Shown: in pieces, positions 35,265 through 43,244 of the stretch
Layout: each line of letters starts with the position of its first letter
Numbering within the stretch: position 1 is the stretch's first letter
DNA from: Terrimesophilobacter mesophilus
GTDB lineage: Bacteria; Actinomycetota; Actinomycetes; Actinomycetales; Microbacteriaceae
DNA: 64,000 nucleotides
Assembly (NCBI RefSeq): GCF_014200375.1
Contig: NZ_JACHBP010000001.1
Location: forward strand, 1,178,001 to 1,242,000
Direction of reading: 5' to 3'
Notes under the pieces: generated by a model
Told to the model about the DNA's origin: nothing
The model's database searches: none
Seen by the model: the letters and a program-made list of their open reading frames with translations, nothing else
Program-made: the position numbers and the translations under genes

Positions 35265-36119
35265 GTGAAGGCGAATCCGTCGGTGGTCCTGCAGCTGAGC
35301 GGATTCCGCGCGGTCATCGAGCCCGACCGCTGGGTGCCGGGCTCGTACACGCTCGTCGTCGACGGGACGCCCCAATCGCACGTGAACATCGAGGACCCGT
35401 CGCAGCTCTTCTTCGAGTACATCCAGCGGATGGGCCACGTCATCGATCTGCTGAAACTGCCGGGAGCGCCCATCACCGCGGTGCACCTCGGGGCCGGCGC
35501 GCTCACACTGCCTCGCTACATCGAGGCGACCCGCCCCGGATCGCGCCAGCAGGTCATCGAGCTCGAGCCGGACCTCGTCGACCTTGTCCGGCGGGTGATT
35601 CCGTGGTCGAAGCAGGCATCCATCAGGGTGCGCTACGGCGATGCGCGCGAGGTCATCGGTCGGTTGCCGGAGGGACTTCGCGGCCAGGTCGATCTGCTCA
35701 TCGTGGATGTGTTCGGCGGGGCCCGCACGCCGGCCCACGTGACGAGCGCGGAGTTCTACCGTGACGCGGTGAGCCTGCTCGCGCCGGACGGAATCGTGCT
35801 CGTGAACGTGGCGGATGGGCCCGGGCTCGCCTTCGCGCGCGGGCAGGCCGCCACGCTGTCGTCGACGATCGGGCACGTTGCGGCACTCGCCGAGCCGCAG
35901 ATCCTCAAGGGACGCCGGTTCGGCAACGTCGTGCTCGCCGGCTCGGCTCGGCCGCTCCCCCTCGAGTGGATGCCGCGCCTGCTCGCCGGCGGACCGCATC
36001 CCGCGAAGGTCGTCACCGGCCGCGAACTCACCGACTGGATCGCCGGGGCGCTCGTCGTGACGGATACGACGGCGATCGCCTCCCCGCTGCCCTCGGCGAG
36101 CATCTTCCGCCAGCGCTGA
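35265..36119 (+). CDS. Spermidine-synthase-like methyltransferase-fold protein
   Basis: The 284-residue protein has the Rossmann fold of the SpeE family: nucleotide-binding AVHLGAGALTLPRYIEA at about residues 67-83, acidic VIELEPDLVDLVRRVI and the VDLLIVDVFGGARTP strand. These proteins transfer an aminopropyl or similar group; many actinobacterial members lack proven polyamine activity. The GTG at 35265, with GAAGG seven bases upstream, was preferred to an upstream codon at 35160 that would add 35 unfamily-like residues. It lies near agmatinase but on the other strand. Confidence 0.75.
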   Translation: MKANPSVVLQLSGFRAVIEPDRWVPGSYTLVVDGTPQSHVNIEDPSQLFFEYIQRMGHVIDLLKLPGAPITAVHLGAGALTLPRYIEATRPGSRQQVIELEPDLVDLVRRVIPWSKQASIRVRYGDAREVIGRLPEGLRGQVDLLIVDVFGGARTPAHVTSAEFYRDAVSLLAPDGIVLVNVADGPGLAFARGQAATLSSTIGHVAALAEPQILKGRRFGNVVLAGSARPLPLEWMPRLLAGGPHPAKVVTGRELTDWIAGALVVTDTTAIASPLPSASIFRQR

Positions 36120-36180
36120 CGCGCGCACGGTTGGATAACGTTCTCCCCACCGGTTCCGTCGACTCCTGAATGATGGAAGC

Positions 36181-37308
36181 ATGCGCAGGAGGATATTGAA
36201 CGGAGTGGTCGCAGGGGCCATCGCCCTGCTGCTGGTGGGTTGTACGCCGCCGACATCCGAGTCGCCGAGTCCGCGTGCACCGTCGGTGTCGCCGGGGCCC
36301 TCGGGGTCACGCGGCCCGGGGGTGTCACCGGCGGGCACGCCCACCGTGCTCGCGACCGGGCTGTCCGCCCCCTGGTCGATCGTTCGGCTCTCGAGCGGGT
36401 CCGCGCTCATCAGCGAGCGCGACTCCGGAAGGGTGCTCGAGTACACCGCAGACGGCACGGTTCGCACCGTCGGAACGGTCGCCGGTGTGGACCATGGCGG
36501 TGAAGGCGGCCTGCTGGGTCTCGCCGCGCTCACCATCGACGGGACGTTCAATCTCTATGCCTATTACACGAGCGCAACCGACAACCGGATCGTGCGGATG
36601 CCTCTTCTCGGCGCGGCGGGCGCATACGCGCTGGGTGACCAGCAGCCGATTCTGACCGGCCTCGCGAAGGCGGGCAACCACAACGGCGGACGCATCGCGA
36701 TCGGACCGGATGGCCTGCTCTACGCGACAGTCGGCGACGCGGGGCAGCCCGGTCGCGCACAGGATGAGAACTCGCTCAACGGCAAGATCCTGCGCATGAA
36801 CCTCGACGGAAGCGTGCCCGGCGACAACCCGTTCCCCGGCTCTCTCGTGTACTCGATGGGGCACCGCAACCCGCAGGGTCTCGCGTGGGATGCGAGCGGA
36901 CAGCTGTGGTCATCCGAGTTCGGGCAGAACACCTGGGATGAGTTCAACCGGATCGAACCGGGGAAGAACTACGGCTGGCCGATCGTGGAGGGCAAGGGCG
37001 GCAGGGCCGGCTTCGTCGACCCGGTACTCCAGTGGCCGACCTCCGATGCGAGCCCGAGCGGCCTGGCCTTCGTCGACAACACGTTCTTCATGGCGTCGTT
37101 GCGCGGCCAGCGGCTGTGGGCGGTCTACCCGCTCGTACCGGACGCGACGGCGTGGTTCACCGGCGAATACGGACGGCTGCGGGATGTCGTGCCCGGTCCG
37201 GACGGGTCGCTGTGGATCCTCACCAACAACACGGACGGTCGCGGATCACCCCGGTCCGGGGACGACAAGCTCCTCCAGGTGCGGCTCGTGCCGCTCACGG
37301 AAGGGTGA
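36181..37308 (+). CDS. PQQ-dependent sugar dehydrogenase-like lipoprotein
   Basis: A secreted, lipid-anchored enzyme: signal peptide with lipobox LLLVGC (Cys about residue 21), then a Pro/Ser-rich linker, then a six-bladed beta-propeller of the glucose/sorbosone dehydrogenase family from about residue 55 to the end (375 residues). Family motifs include GNHNGGRIAIGPDGLLYATVG, SMGHRNPQGLAW and NRIEPGKNYGWP. It would oxidise aldose sugars using PQQ and calcium; no PQQ synthesis genes are in the window. Single-gene unit by context. Confidence 0.87.
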   Translation: MRRRILNGVVAGAIALLLVGCTPPTSESPSPRAPSVSPGPSGSRGPGVSPAGTPTVLATGLSAPWSIVRLSSGSALISERDSGRVLEYTADGTVRTVGTVAGVDHGGEGGLLGLAALTIDGTFNLYAYYTSATDNRIVRMPLLGAAGAYALGDQQPILTGLAKAGNHNGGRIAIGPDGLLYATVGDAGQPGRAQDENSLNGKILRMNLDGSVPGDNPFPGSLVYSMGHRNPQGLAWDASGQLWSSEFGQNTWDEFNRIEPGKNYGWPIVEGKGGRAGFVDPVLQWPTSDASPSGLAFVDNTFFMASLRGQRLWAVYPLVPDATAWFTGEYGRLRDVVPGPDGSLWILTNNTDGRGSPRSGDDKLLQVRLVPLTEG

Positions 37309-37401
37309 CCGGCTCCCCTCCACAGGCCACCGCAGTGAGGAGTTCCGGACAGGCTCGATCGCGGTCCGCGTTTCGACGGACGTTCGGGTTATCGTCGAAC
37401 C

Positions 37402-37890
37402 GTGGCGGATCTGGTGCGGGTAAGGCGATGGGCGGATGCCCTCATCGCCCTGCACCTCGACCCCGCGGAGTGGTCGTTCGGCTTCGACTCCGCCAAGACG
37501 CGGGCCGGCCTGTGCGATTACCGGGCGAAGCGGATCACGGTGTCCCGCTATCTCGCCACGCGCTTCGACGACGACGAGATCCACCAGGTGCTGCTGCACG
37601 AGACGGCCCACGCGCTGGCCGGCAAGCACGCCGGCCATGGGCCCCTCTGGCGATCGACCGCCCGGGAACTCGGCTATGTCGGCAAGCGCACGCACGATGG
37701 GACGGTCGCCGACGAACTCGCACCCTGGCGCGGCATCTGCCCTGCCGGTCATGAACTGTACCGCTACCGACGCCCGACTCGGCCCATGTCGTGCGGGAGG
37801 TGCTCGAAGCGGTTCGACGAGCGCAACCTCATCTCCTGGTCGCACCGGATCGTGACGGCGGCGGCCAGGCGGCGGGCCGCCGCGGGTTAG
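37402..37890 (+). CDS. SprT-like zinc metalloprotein
   Basis: The 162-residue cytosolic protein has the SprT zinc-peptidase motif HETAHALAGKHAGHGPLW at about residues 67-84 (HExxH plus a third His) and a C-terminal zinc-ribbon-like segment (CPAGH, CGRC). SprT/SPRTN relatives act on DNA-protein crosslinks in eukaryotes; bacterial roles are unclear. TATCGT at 37390-37395 lies six bases before the GTG, and there is no Shine-Dalgarno, so the message is probably leaderless. Confidence 0.85.
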   Translation: MADLVRVRRWADALIALHLDPAEWSFGFDSAKTRAGLCDYRAKRITVSRYLATRFDDDEIHQVLLHETAHALAGKHAGHGPLWRSTARELGYVGKRTHDGTVADELAPWRGICPAGHELYRYRRPTRPMSCGRCSKRFDERNLISWSHRIVTAAARRRAAAG

Positions 37891-37950
37891 AGCGCGGGCC
37901 TCGCTGGTGCGCGGCACTGCATGTGCGGCGAACGGGGCGATAATCGACCG

Positions 37951-38511
37951 GTGGGCGAACCTGAGAAATCGGCATCCGAACCATCGGGCTGGCGCCGCAT
38001 GAATCGGCTGTGGCGCCGCTCCCGCAACAGGCTCCCGATGAACAGCGACATCGAGGTTGCGCGCACGATCGTCGGCGTACCGATCGCCGTGCGCATCCGA
38101 CCGGGCTATCTCGGCATGGCCCTGCTCGGCGGAGCGTTCGGGACGCTCGTCCGCTTCGGACTGACCCTCGTGGCACCGACCTGGGCGACATTGAACACGG
38201 GAACGATGCTCGTGAACCTCCTCGGGCCGTTCCTGCTGGGGGCGCTCCTGCAGTCGCTGTCGGTCGGTACGGAGACGAGCCGCAGGCGTGCGCTCCGGAT
38301 CGTGGTCGGGGTCGGGTTCCTCGGTGCGCTCACGAGTTACGCGGAGCTCGCTCTGGACATCGTGAACGTCGCCGAGCGCGGCGAGGTGGTTCTGGCTGTG
38401 ACATACGGGGTGGCCACGATCGCGCTCGGAGCGCTCGCGACGTGGCTGGGCATCTTCGCCGCCGCGCGCTGGCAGCGCCACGCGGAACGTCATCCCGAGG
38501 TGCCGGAATGA
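37951..38511 (+). CDS. crcB: CrcB/Fluc fluoride channel subunit, divergent
   Basis: Fluoride exporters of the Fluc family work as antiparallel dimers; many actinobacteria encode the halves as two genes. This 186-residue half has an extra N-terminus of about 45 residues, then four membrane helices with GGAFGTLVRFGL and TLNTGTMLVNLLGPFLLG. The normal GGFTTFSTF box is changed to GFLGALTSYAELA, so this half probably lacks the phenylalanine-box residues. GATAAT lies six bases before the GTG (leaderless). Its stop overlaps the next gene by four bases. The start could also be at an ATG further in. Confidence 0.85.
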   Translation: MGEPEKSASEPSGWRRMNRLWRRSRNRLPMNSDIEVARTIVGVPIAVRIRPGYLGMALLGGAFGTLVRFGLTLVAPTWATLNTGTMLVNLLGPFLLGALLQSLSVGTETSRRRALRIVVGVGFLGALTSYAELALDIVNVAERGEVVLAVTYGVATIALGALATWLGIFAAARWQRHAERHPEVPE

Positions 38512-38882
38512 CCCTGTTCCCGCTCCTGGTCGCCGCGGCCGGCGGGATCGGCGCTGCGCTCCGACTCGCGCTCAACGGGGTCATTCACCGGCGGGTGAGA
38601 CCCGAGTACCCGATCGCCATGACGATCATCAACGTCAGCGGATCTTTTGCGCTCGGATTCCTCACCGGCCTCCTCGAAGGGCGGATGCTGCCCCAGCCGT
38701 GGGCGATCGCCCTCGGCGCGGGACTCGTGGGCGGGTTCACCGCCTTCAGCACGACGAGCTTTCACACGCTCCGACTCGTGCAGGAGAAGCGCTGGTGGGC
38801 CGCTGTAGCGAACTCGTTCGGGATGCTCGCCCTCGCGGTCATCGTCGCCGGGCTCGGACTCTGGCTCGGATGGATGCTGTGA
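38508..38882 (+). CDS. crcB: CrcB/Fluc fluoride channel subunit, canonical
   Basis: The 124-residue partner has four membrane helices and the full family pattern: GGIGAALRLALN, the pore Asn in MTIINVSGSFALGFL, and GLVGGFTAFSTTSFHT. It expels fluoride from the cytosol. ATGA overlap with the preceding gene implies one-to-one production of the two halves. No fluoride riboswitch is seen upstream of the pair. Confidence 0.9.
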   Translation: MTLFPLLVAAAGGIGAALRLALNGVIHRRVRPEYPIAMTIINVSGSFALGFLTGLLEGRMLPQPWAIALGAGLVGGFTAFSTTSFHTLRLVQEKRWWAAVANSFGMLALAVIVAGLGLWLGWML

Positions 38883-38960
38883 CGGGGTTCGGCGCGCTCG
38901 GCCCGTGAGGCGCGCGGCCGGCCTCCCCGCGCGATGGCGGTAACTGTCGATACTGGTTAC

Positions 38961-39551
38961 ATGGAGACCGCGACCGGCCAGTGGCTCGAGCCGGTGGACG
39001 GCGTGCGCTGGTGGTTCGATGCCGGAGCGCTCGCGCTCGACTTCGCCTGGACGGGCGCCGTCAACGGCGAGCATCGCGAAACCCTGTACGCCCCAGCCGA
39101 CCTCGGCGCCTGGCTGCTCGAGCGGTTTCCGCGCGCCGACTCGTCCATCGGCGAGCGCGAACTGAGCGACGCCCTCATGCTGCGCGCGGCGATCGTCGGG
39201 CTCGCGTCCGGAGCGATCGCCGGCGAACAGGCCGCGGCATCCGACGTCGACATCGTCAACCTGTTCGCGGCGACGCCCGACATCCCGCCCGTGCTGGCTC
39301 GCGGTTCACGCCAGGCCGGTGCCGGTGCCGTGCGGGCGACCCAGGCGCTGTCGGCGATCGCGCGCGACGCCGTGCGGATCTTCGCAGCGGAAGCCGGCGG
39401 GCGCATCCGGGAGTGCGCCGCCGAGGACTGCCGCTACCTCTATCTCGACACCTCGCGCAGCGGCAACCGCCGGTGGTGCTCGATGCAGCGCTGCGGCAAC
39501 CGGGCGAAGGTGCGCGCGCACCGGTCCAGGACCGCTACGCGCACCGCCTGA
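38961..39551 (+). CDS. CGNR zinc-finger protein, probable stress regulator
   Basis: A 196-residue cytosolic protein with the N-terminal ABATE-type domain (FDAGALALDFAWTG) and the C-terminal CGNR zinc finger: Cys in IRECAAEDCRYLYLD and RWCSMQRCGNRAKVRAHR. The family is thought to be transcriptional regulators. GATACT at 38949-38954 stands six bases before the ATG at 38961, indicating a leaderless message and favouring this start over an ATG at 38934. Confidence 0.85.
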   Translation: METATGQWLEPVDGVRWWFDAGALALDFAWTGAVNGEHRETLYAPADLGAWLLERFPRADSSIGERELSDALMLRAAIVGLASGAIAGEQAAASDVDIVNLFAATPDIPPVLARGSRQAGAGAVRATQALSAIARDAVRIFAAEAGGRIRECAAEDCRYLYLDTSRSGNRRWCSMQRCGNRAKVRAHRSRTATRTA

Positions 39552-39558
39552 ACGGCTG

Positions 39559-39864
39559 TCAGCGGTTGCGGTCACTCTCTGCGCGCTGGCGCCACAGGTC
39601 GACGGTTCCCTGCTCGATCGCGAGTTTCGCCGCGTCGACCTCTGCCGGGGTGACCAGCCCGTCGGCGACCGCTGCATCGATATCCGACGTCCTCAGAAGT
39701 ATCGCCGCCAACACGACGTTCTGAGCCGAGACGTCCGCCGGCAATGGACCGCTGAGGATGGCCGATTCTGATGCCGGGACCGGGGTGCACCCGGTCACTC
39801 CGACCCCGATCAGAACACCGGAGAGCAGCGCGAGAGCGACCGCGACCGCCGGCCCGCGCCTCAC
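39559..39864 (-). CDS. Small lipoprotein, unknown function
   Basis: A 101-residue product starting GTG at 39864: hydrophobic signal peptide with lipobox GVTGC (Cys about residue 26), then a short helical domain of about 70 residues (NVVLAAILLRTSDIDAAVADGL, cut here to its pattern). It begins one base after the stop of the TEGDT-repeat protein gene, so the two are likely one operon. No family recognised. Confidence 0.6.
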   Translation of the reverse strand: MRRGPAVAVALALLSGVLIGVGVTGCTPVPASESAILSGPLPADVSAQNVVLAAILLRTSDIDAAVADGLVTPAEVDAAKLAIEQGTVDLWRQRAESDRNR

Positions 39865-39865
39865 G

Positions 39866-40726
39866 TCACTTGCCAGAGTTGCCGCGCTGCGAGTTGCCGC
39901 GGTCGGACTTGTTGTGTCCCTTGTTGCCGCGCTGGTCGTCCGACTTGGGACCGTGGGTCTTGTCCCCGGTCTGCCTCTCCAGCAGGGCAGCCGCCTTCTC
40001 GAGTCGCTGTGCGGCCCTCTCACCCTGAGCCTCGAAGATGGCCATCGCCTTCTCACGTTGCCCGTCAGGCAACGCGGCGATCCTGGCGAGCTTGGCGTCA
40101 TGCCGTGCCTGCCACGCTTCGAGGTGATTGAGTTGCATCGCGTAGCGGAACTCGTGTGCGCACTCGGATACGCCGTGCGTCACCGTGCTGTCGTCGGTCG
40201 TGTCACCCTCGGTCGTGTCACCCTCGGTGGTGTCACCCTCGGTGGTGTCACCCTCGGTGGTGTCACCCTCAGTCGTGTCACCCTCGGTGGCGCCGTCCTT
40301 CGTCGCTGCGCGGCACTCCGCGAAGTCGGCCTTGATCTCATCGAAGGCCGTGTGCCAGGCGAGGGCGATGTCCTGCCAGACACCCGTCTGCTCCTCGAGT
40401 TCGCCGTCGAGAGTGCCATCGACGTCCTCGTCACTGACCGAGTCAGGGTCCTCGACGGCCTGCTCCGCAAGATCCTCGACCGTGGTCGTGATCAGCCCGG
40501 AGTCGACGGCGGACTGCACGGCGCCTCGAAGAGCTTCGGAGAGCGCAGGGTCCGCCACGGTGACACCGAGCCGATCCAGCGTGGCATCCGTGATCCACGA
40601 CGCGACGTCGTCGACGCCGGCGGCCTGCGCCGATGCTGCGCCGATGCCCACCGTGCCGACTGCCGTCACAACGGCAACCGTCGCCGCGAGGGCAAGCCTC
40701 TGAAGTTTCCCCGTGATCTTCATCAT
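39866..40726 (-). CDS. Exported protein with TEGDT pentapeptide repeats
   Basis: The 286-residue protein has a clear signal peptide cleaved near AQA-AG (about residue 36). A helical region follows (about 37-145), then six to seven copies of TEGDT (about 146-178), a second helical domain (about 185-255; HEFRYAMQLNHLEAWQARHD) and a basic, Asn/Gly/Ser-rich tail (DKTHGPKSDDQRGNKGHNK). The acidic repeat may be a flexible spacer or bind cations. I do not recognise a function. Likely in an operon with the downstream lipoprotein. Confidence 0.7.
   Translation of the reverse strand: MMKITGKLQRLALAATVAVVTAVGTVGIGAASAQAAGVDDVASWITDATLDRLGVTVADPALSEALRGAVQSAVDSGLITTTVEDLAEQAVEDPDSVSDEDVDGTLDGELEEQTGVWQDIALAWHTAFDEIKADFAECRAATKDGATEGDTTEGDTTEGDTTEGDTTEGDTTEGDTTDDSTVTHGVSECAHEFRYAMQLNHLEAWQARHDAKLARIAALPDGQREKAMAIFEAQGERAAQRLEKAAALLERQTGDKTHGPKSDDQRGNKGHNKSDRGNSQRGNSGK
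40201..40290 (-). repeat. 15-bp in-frame tandem repeat, six copies
   Basis: Six consecutive 15-base units (plus-strand TGTCACCCTCGGTGG type) at 40201-40290 encode the TEGDT repeats. Units are almost identical at the DNA level, including third codon positions, which indicates recent expansion and probable copy-number variation that keeps the frame. Confidence 0.9.
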
Positions 40727-40790
40727 TCCCCCCGGAAGTTATTGATCACTTCACTTTATACACGCGGAAACGGGCACTCCGCAACGGGCA

Positions 40791-41093
40791 TCAGTCGACG
40801 ACCTGGACCTCTTTCCAGAACGCGACGTAGTTGCTGTAGTCCTGACCGACTCGCTCGAAGGAACTCGGCATCGGGTTCGGGTAGCTCCAGGCGCGATCCT
40901 GCAGGGACACCGTGCCATCGGAGACGGTGAAGTACTGGCACACGCCCTTCCATGGACAGGTGTAGGGGGTCGGGCTCTCAGTGAGGTGCCCCGGCTTCAC
41001 GCTCGACGGTGGGAAATACCAGTTGCCCTCGATGGAGACGAGGTCGTCCTTCGACGCCTCAGCGATCACTGTGCCGTTCAATACTGCCTTCAT
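40791..41093 (-). CDS. DUF427 family protein
   Basis: A 100-residue cytosolic protein matching the DUF427 fold: MKAVLNGTVIAEA, NWYFPPSSVK, the TPYTCPWKGVCQYFTV signature and the AWSYPNPMPS block. Biochemical role is unknown for the family. GAGGAG precedes the ATG. It lies downstream of the ComB-like gene on the same strand, 30 bases away, and may share its transcript. Confidence 0.85.
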   Translation of the reverse strand: MKAVLNGTVIAEASKDDLVSIEGNWYFPPSSVKPGHLTESPTPYTCPWKGVCQYFTVSDGTVSLQDRAWSYPNPMPSSFERVGQDYSNYVAFWKEVQVVD

Positions 41094-41123
41094 GGTGACT
41101 CCTCAGGTTCACCTGAAGCAACG

Positions 41124-41699
41124 TCATCCACCGAAGGCGTATTCCTTCAGTACCGGCACCGCCGTCGAGGAATCGACCTCCGAGGCGCGTTCGATGTCTA
41201 CCGCGAACCCCTGCTCGATCAACTCTTTGCCGCTCGCCGAAGCGCTCACGAGGTGACCGATCGCGCCGCGCAGACCGGTGAAGGCCGCGCACGCGGCCGC
41301 CGCCTCTGGGGAGCAGTAGTCGATCCCCACTGCGGCAAGCGCGTCGATGATCGCGCCGGCGGCGAGCTGGTCTTCGACGGCGAAACGGACGCTGCCATCC
41401 GCGCGCGCCTCACCGGATGCGATGATCGCCACCGCAAACCGGTCTCCCTTCTCCGACTGCCGCGCGAGCACCCATTCGGCCACCGCCGTGCGGTTCCGCA
41501 GCGACCCGGCGACGATGGCGGCGCCCGGTGCCGCCGGCTTCTGAGCCGGCCGTGACCCGAGTGCCACGCCGGAGCCCGACGGGGACGACAGCACGTCGAC
41601 CACGACGATCACGTCCACACCCGCGGCGACCGTCTCAGCGCCGGCCAAGCCCCAGTCGAAACGGACCTGGTACTGGCTCTGGTCGTGCGGATGGTTCAT
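41124..41699 (-). CDS. ComB-like 2-phosphosulfolactate phosphatase family protein
   Basis: The 191-residue protein resembles the ComB family (VIVVVDVLSSPSGSGVAL start, central AGSLRNRTAVAEW, and the C-terminal segment DYCSPEAAAAC). ComB dephosphorylates 2-phosphosulfolactate in coenzyme M synthesis in archaea; actinobacteria that carry the gene lack the rest of that pathway in this window, so the true substrate is open. TAGCAT lies six bases before the ATG with no Shine-Dalgarno, indicating a leaderless message. Confidence 0.75.
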   Translation of the reverse strand: MNHPHDQSQYQVRFDWGLAGAETVAAGVDVIVVVDVLSSPSGSGVALGSRPAQKPAAPGAAIVAGSLRNRTAVAEWVLARQSEKGDRFAVAIIASGEARADGSVRFAVEDQLAAGAIIDALAAVGIDYCSPEAAAACAAFTGLRGAIGHLVSASASGKELIEQGFAVDIERASEVDSSTAVPVLKEYAFGG

Positions 41700-41738
41700 G
41701 CTGCAATGCTATGGCGACGCGGGGCGCCGGCCCCGGGA

Positions 41739-43226
41739 TTACGCCAGATCTCCCCACGCCGACGATTCGCCGGCCGGGGCGCGGTGCTGCGGCACGCCCC
41801 ACGGATTGTCGTCGCGGAGCGGCTCGGGCAGCATCGCCTGCGGTGCGTTCTGGAAGGCGACCGGGCGGGTGAATCGCGCGATCGCGGCGGTTCCCACCGA
41901 GGTGCTCGAGTCGTTCGTCGTCGCAGGCCACGGGCCACCGTGCTGCATGGCAGGGGTGACGGCGACGCCGGTCGGCCATCCGCCGAAGAGGACGCGCCCG
42001 GTGCTGCGGGTGAGCCAGGCGACCAGGGCGTGGAGGGCCGGCGTGTCCTCGCCCTTCGCCGCGTGCACCGTACCGGTGAGGTTCCCCTCGAACAGGTCTT
42101 CCGCGATCGAGGCGAGCTCGTCGACGCTGTCGTACTCTGCGATGACCGAGAGCGGCCCGAAGGACTCCTCGAGAAGCTCCGCCCGGTTGCCCTCGAGCAC
42201 GCTCACCGGGGCGGAGACGATCGTCGGTGTCGCCCATCCCTGGCCGTCCTCGTCGATCCGAAGGCTGCCCTCTGCGAGAACCCTCACACCCGGCGTGCCG
42301 AGGACGGCGTCGCGCCGAGCCCGGTATCCGGCCGTGATGGCGGGGTTCAGGAGTCGATGCTCTGGGATCCCCGCGGTGCGCGAGGCGATCCCCTCGCCGA
42401 TCGTGTTCCCCGCAGGAGCGAACAGGAACCCGGGCTTCGTGCACAGTTGACCGGCCGATCCGGACACACTCGTGATGAAACCGTCGAGGATGCCGTCGGC
42501 GTTCTCCGCGAGCGCGGCGCCCGTGACGAACACCGGGTTCACGCTCCCGAGTTCCCCATAGAAGGGGATGGGAGTCGGCCGGGCCGCCGCGATGTCGGCG
42601 AGCATCCGCCCCACCCGGATCGAACCGGTGAAGCTGCCCGCCTTGATGCGCGGATCCTTGAGCATGTCGACGCCGGCCTGCTGGCCGGAGATCAACTGGA
42701 ACACGCCCGTCGGAGCGCCCTCGGACTTGAGCGCAGCGGACACGATCTCCGCTGTCTGCACGGAGAGCCTCGGATGCCCGGAGTGGGCCTTGACGATGAC
42801 CGGGCACCCCGCCGCCAGAGCAGCCGCGGAGTCGCCACCGGCGACGGAGAACGCGAACGGGAAGTTGCTCGCGGCGAAGTTGAGCACCGGCCCGACCGCA
42901 ACACGGTACCGGCGCACGTCAGGCCGCACCCCGAGCACGAAGTCGGGATCCGCATCGTCGATGCGCACGTCGAGATAGCCGCCGTCGACGACGACATCCG
43001 CAAAGAGTTTGAGCTGCACCGCCGTGCGCTTCAGTTCTCCGGATAGCCGGGCCTCGGAGAGCCCGGTCTCCTCCATCGCCGTCGCGACGAGTTCGGCCTG
43101 CGCGGCGAGCAGGGCATCGGCCGCCGCCACGAGCGCCTTCGCGCGCTGTCGCGGAGGGGTGGCGGCCCACAGCGGTGCGGCTTCGGCCGCCCGCGCGGCG
43201 ATGGCGTCGAGATCCTGCGTGGTCAT
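41739..43226 (-). CDS. Alpha-ketoglutarate semialdehyde dehydrogenase
   Basis: An NAD(P)-dependent aldehyde dehydrogenase of 495 residues that fits the last step of hydroxyproline breakdown, oxidising 2,5-dioxopentanoate to alpha-ketoglutarate. Seen: FAASNFPFAFSVAGGD, catalytic Glu in GELGSVNPVFV and catalytic Cys in SAGQLCTKPGF. The family also serves sugar-acid pathways, but the neighbouring epimerase, deaminase and dehydrogenase genes point to hydroxyproline. It is the last gene of the catabolic operon, 18 bases after the epimerase. Confidence 0.88.
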   Translation of the reverse strand: MTTQDLDAIAARAAEAAPLWAATPPRQRAKALVAAADALLAAQAELVATAMEETGLSEARLSGELKRTAVQLKLFADVVVDGGYLDVRIDDADPDFVLGVRPDVRRYRVAVGPVLNFAASNFPFAFSVAGGDSAAALAAGCPVIVKAHSGHPRLSVQTAEIVSAALKSEGAPTGVFQLISGQQAGVDMLKDPRIKAGSFTGSIRVGRMLADIAAARPTPIPFYGELGSVNPVFVTGAALAENADGILDGFITSVSGSAGQLCTKPGFLFAPAGNTIGEGIASRTAGIPEHRLLNPAITAGYRARRDAVLGTPGVRVLAEGSLRIDEDGQGWATPTIVSAPVSVLEGNRAELLEESFGPLSVIAEYDSVDELASIAEDLFEGNLTGTVHAAKGEDTPALHALVAWLTRSTGRVLFGGWPTGVAVTPAMQHGGPWPATTNDSSTSVGTAAIARFTRPVAFQNAPQAMLPEPLRDDNPWGVPQHRAPAGESSAWGDLA

Positions 43227-43244
43227 GGTCGTGTGTCTCCTGGG

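Noticed and set aside
37891-37950. Fluoride riboswitch before the crcB pair.
   Set aside because: The gap is only 60 bases, a -10 box lies six bases before the start, and no riboswitch-like pseudoknot pattern could be drawn.
40201-40290. Regular short repeats that could suggest a CRISPR array.
   Set aside because: The 15-bp units are contiguous without spacers and encode TEGDT in frame within a gene.
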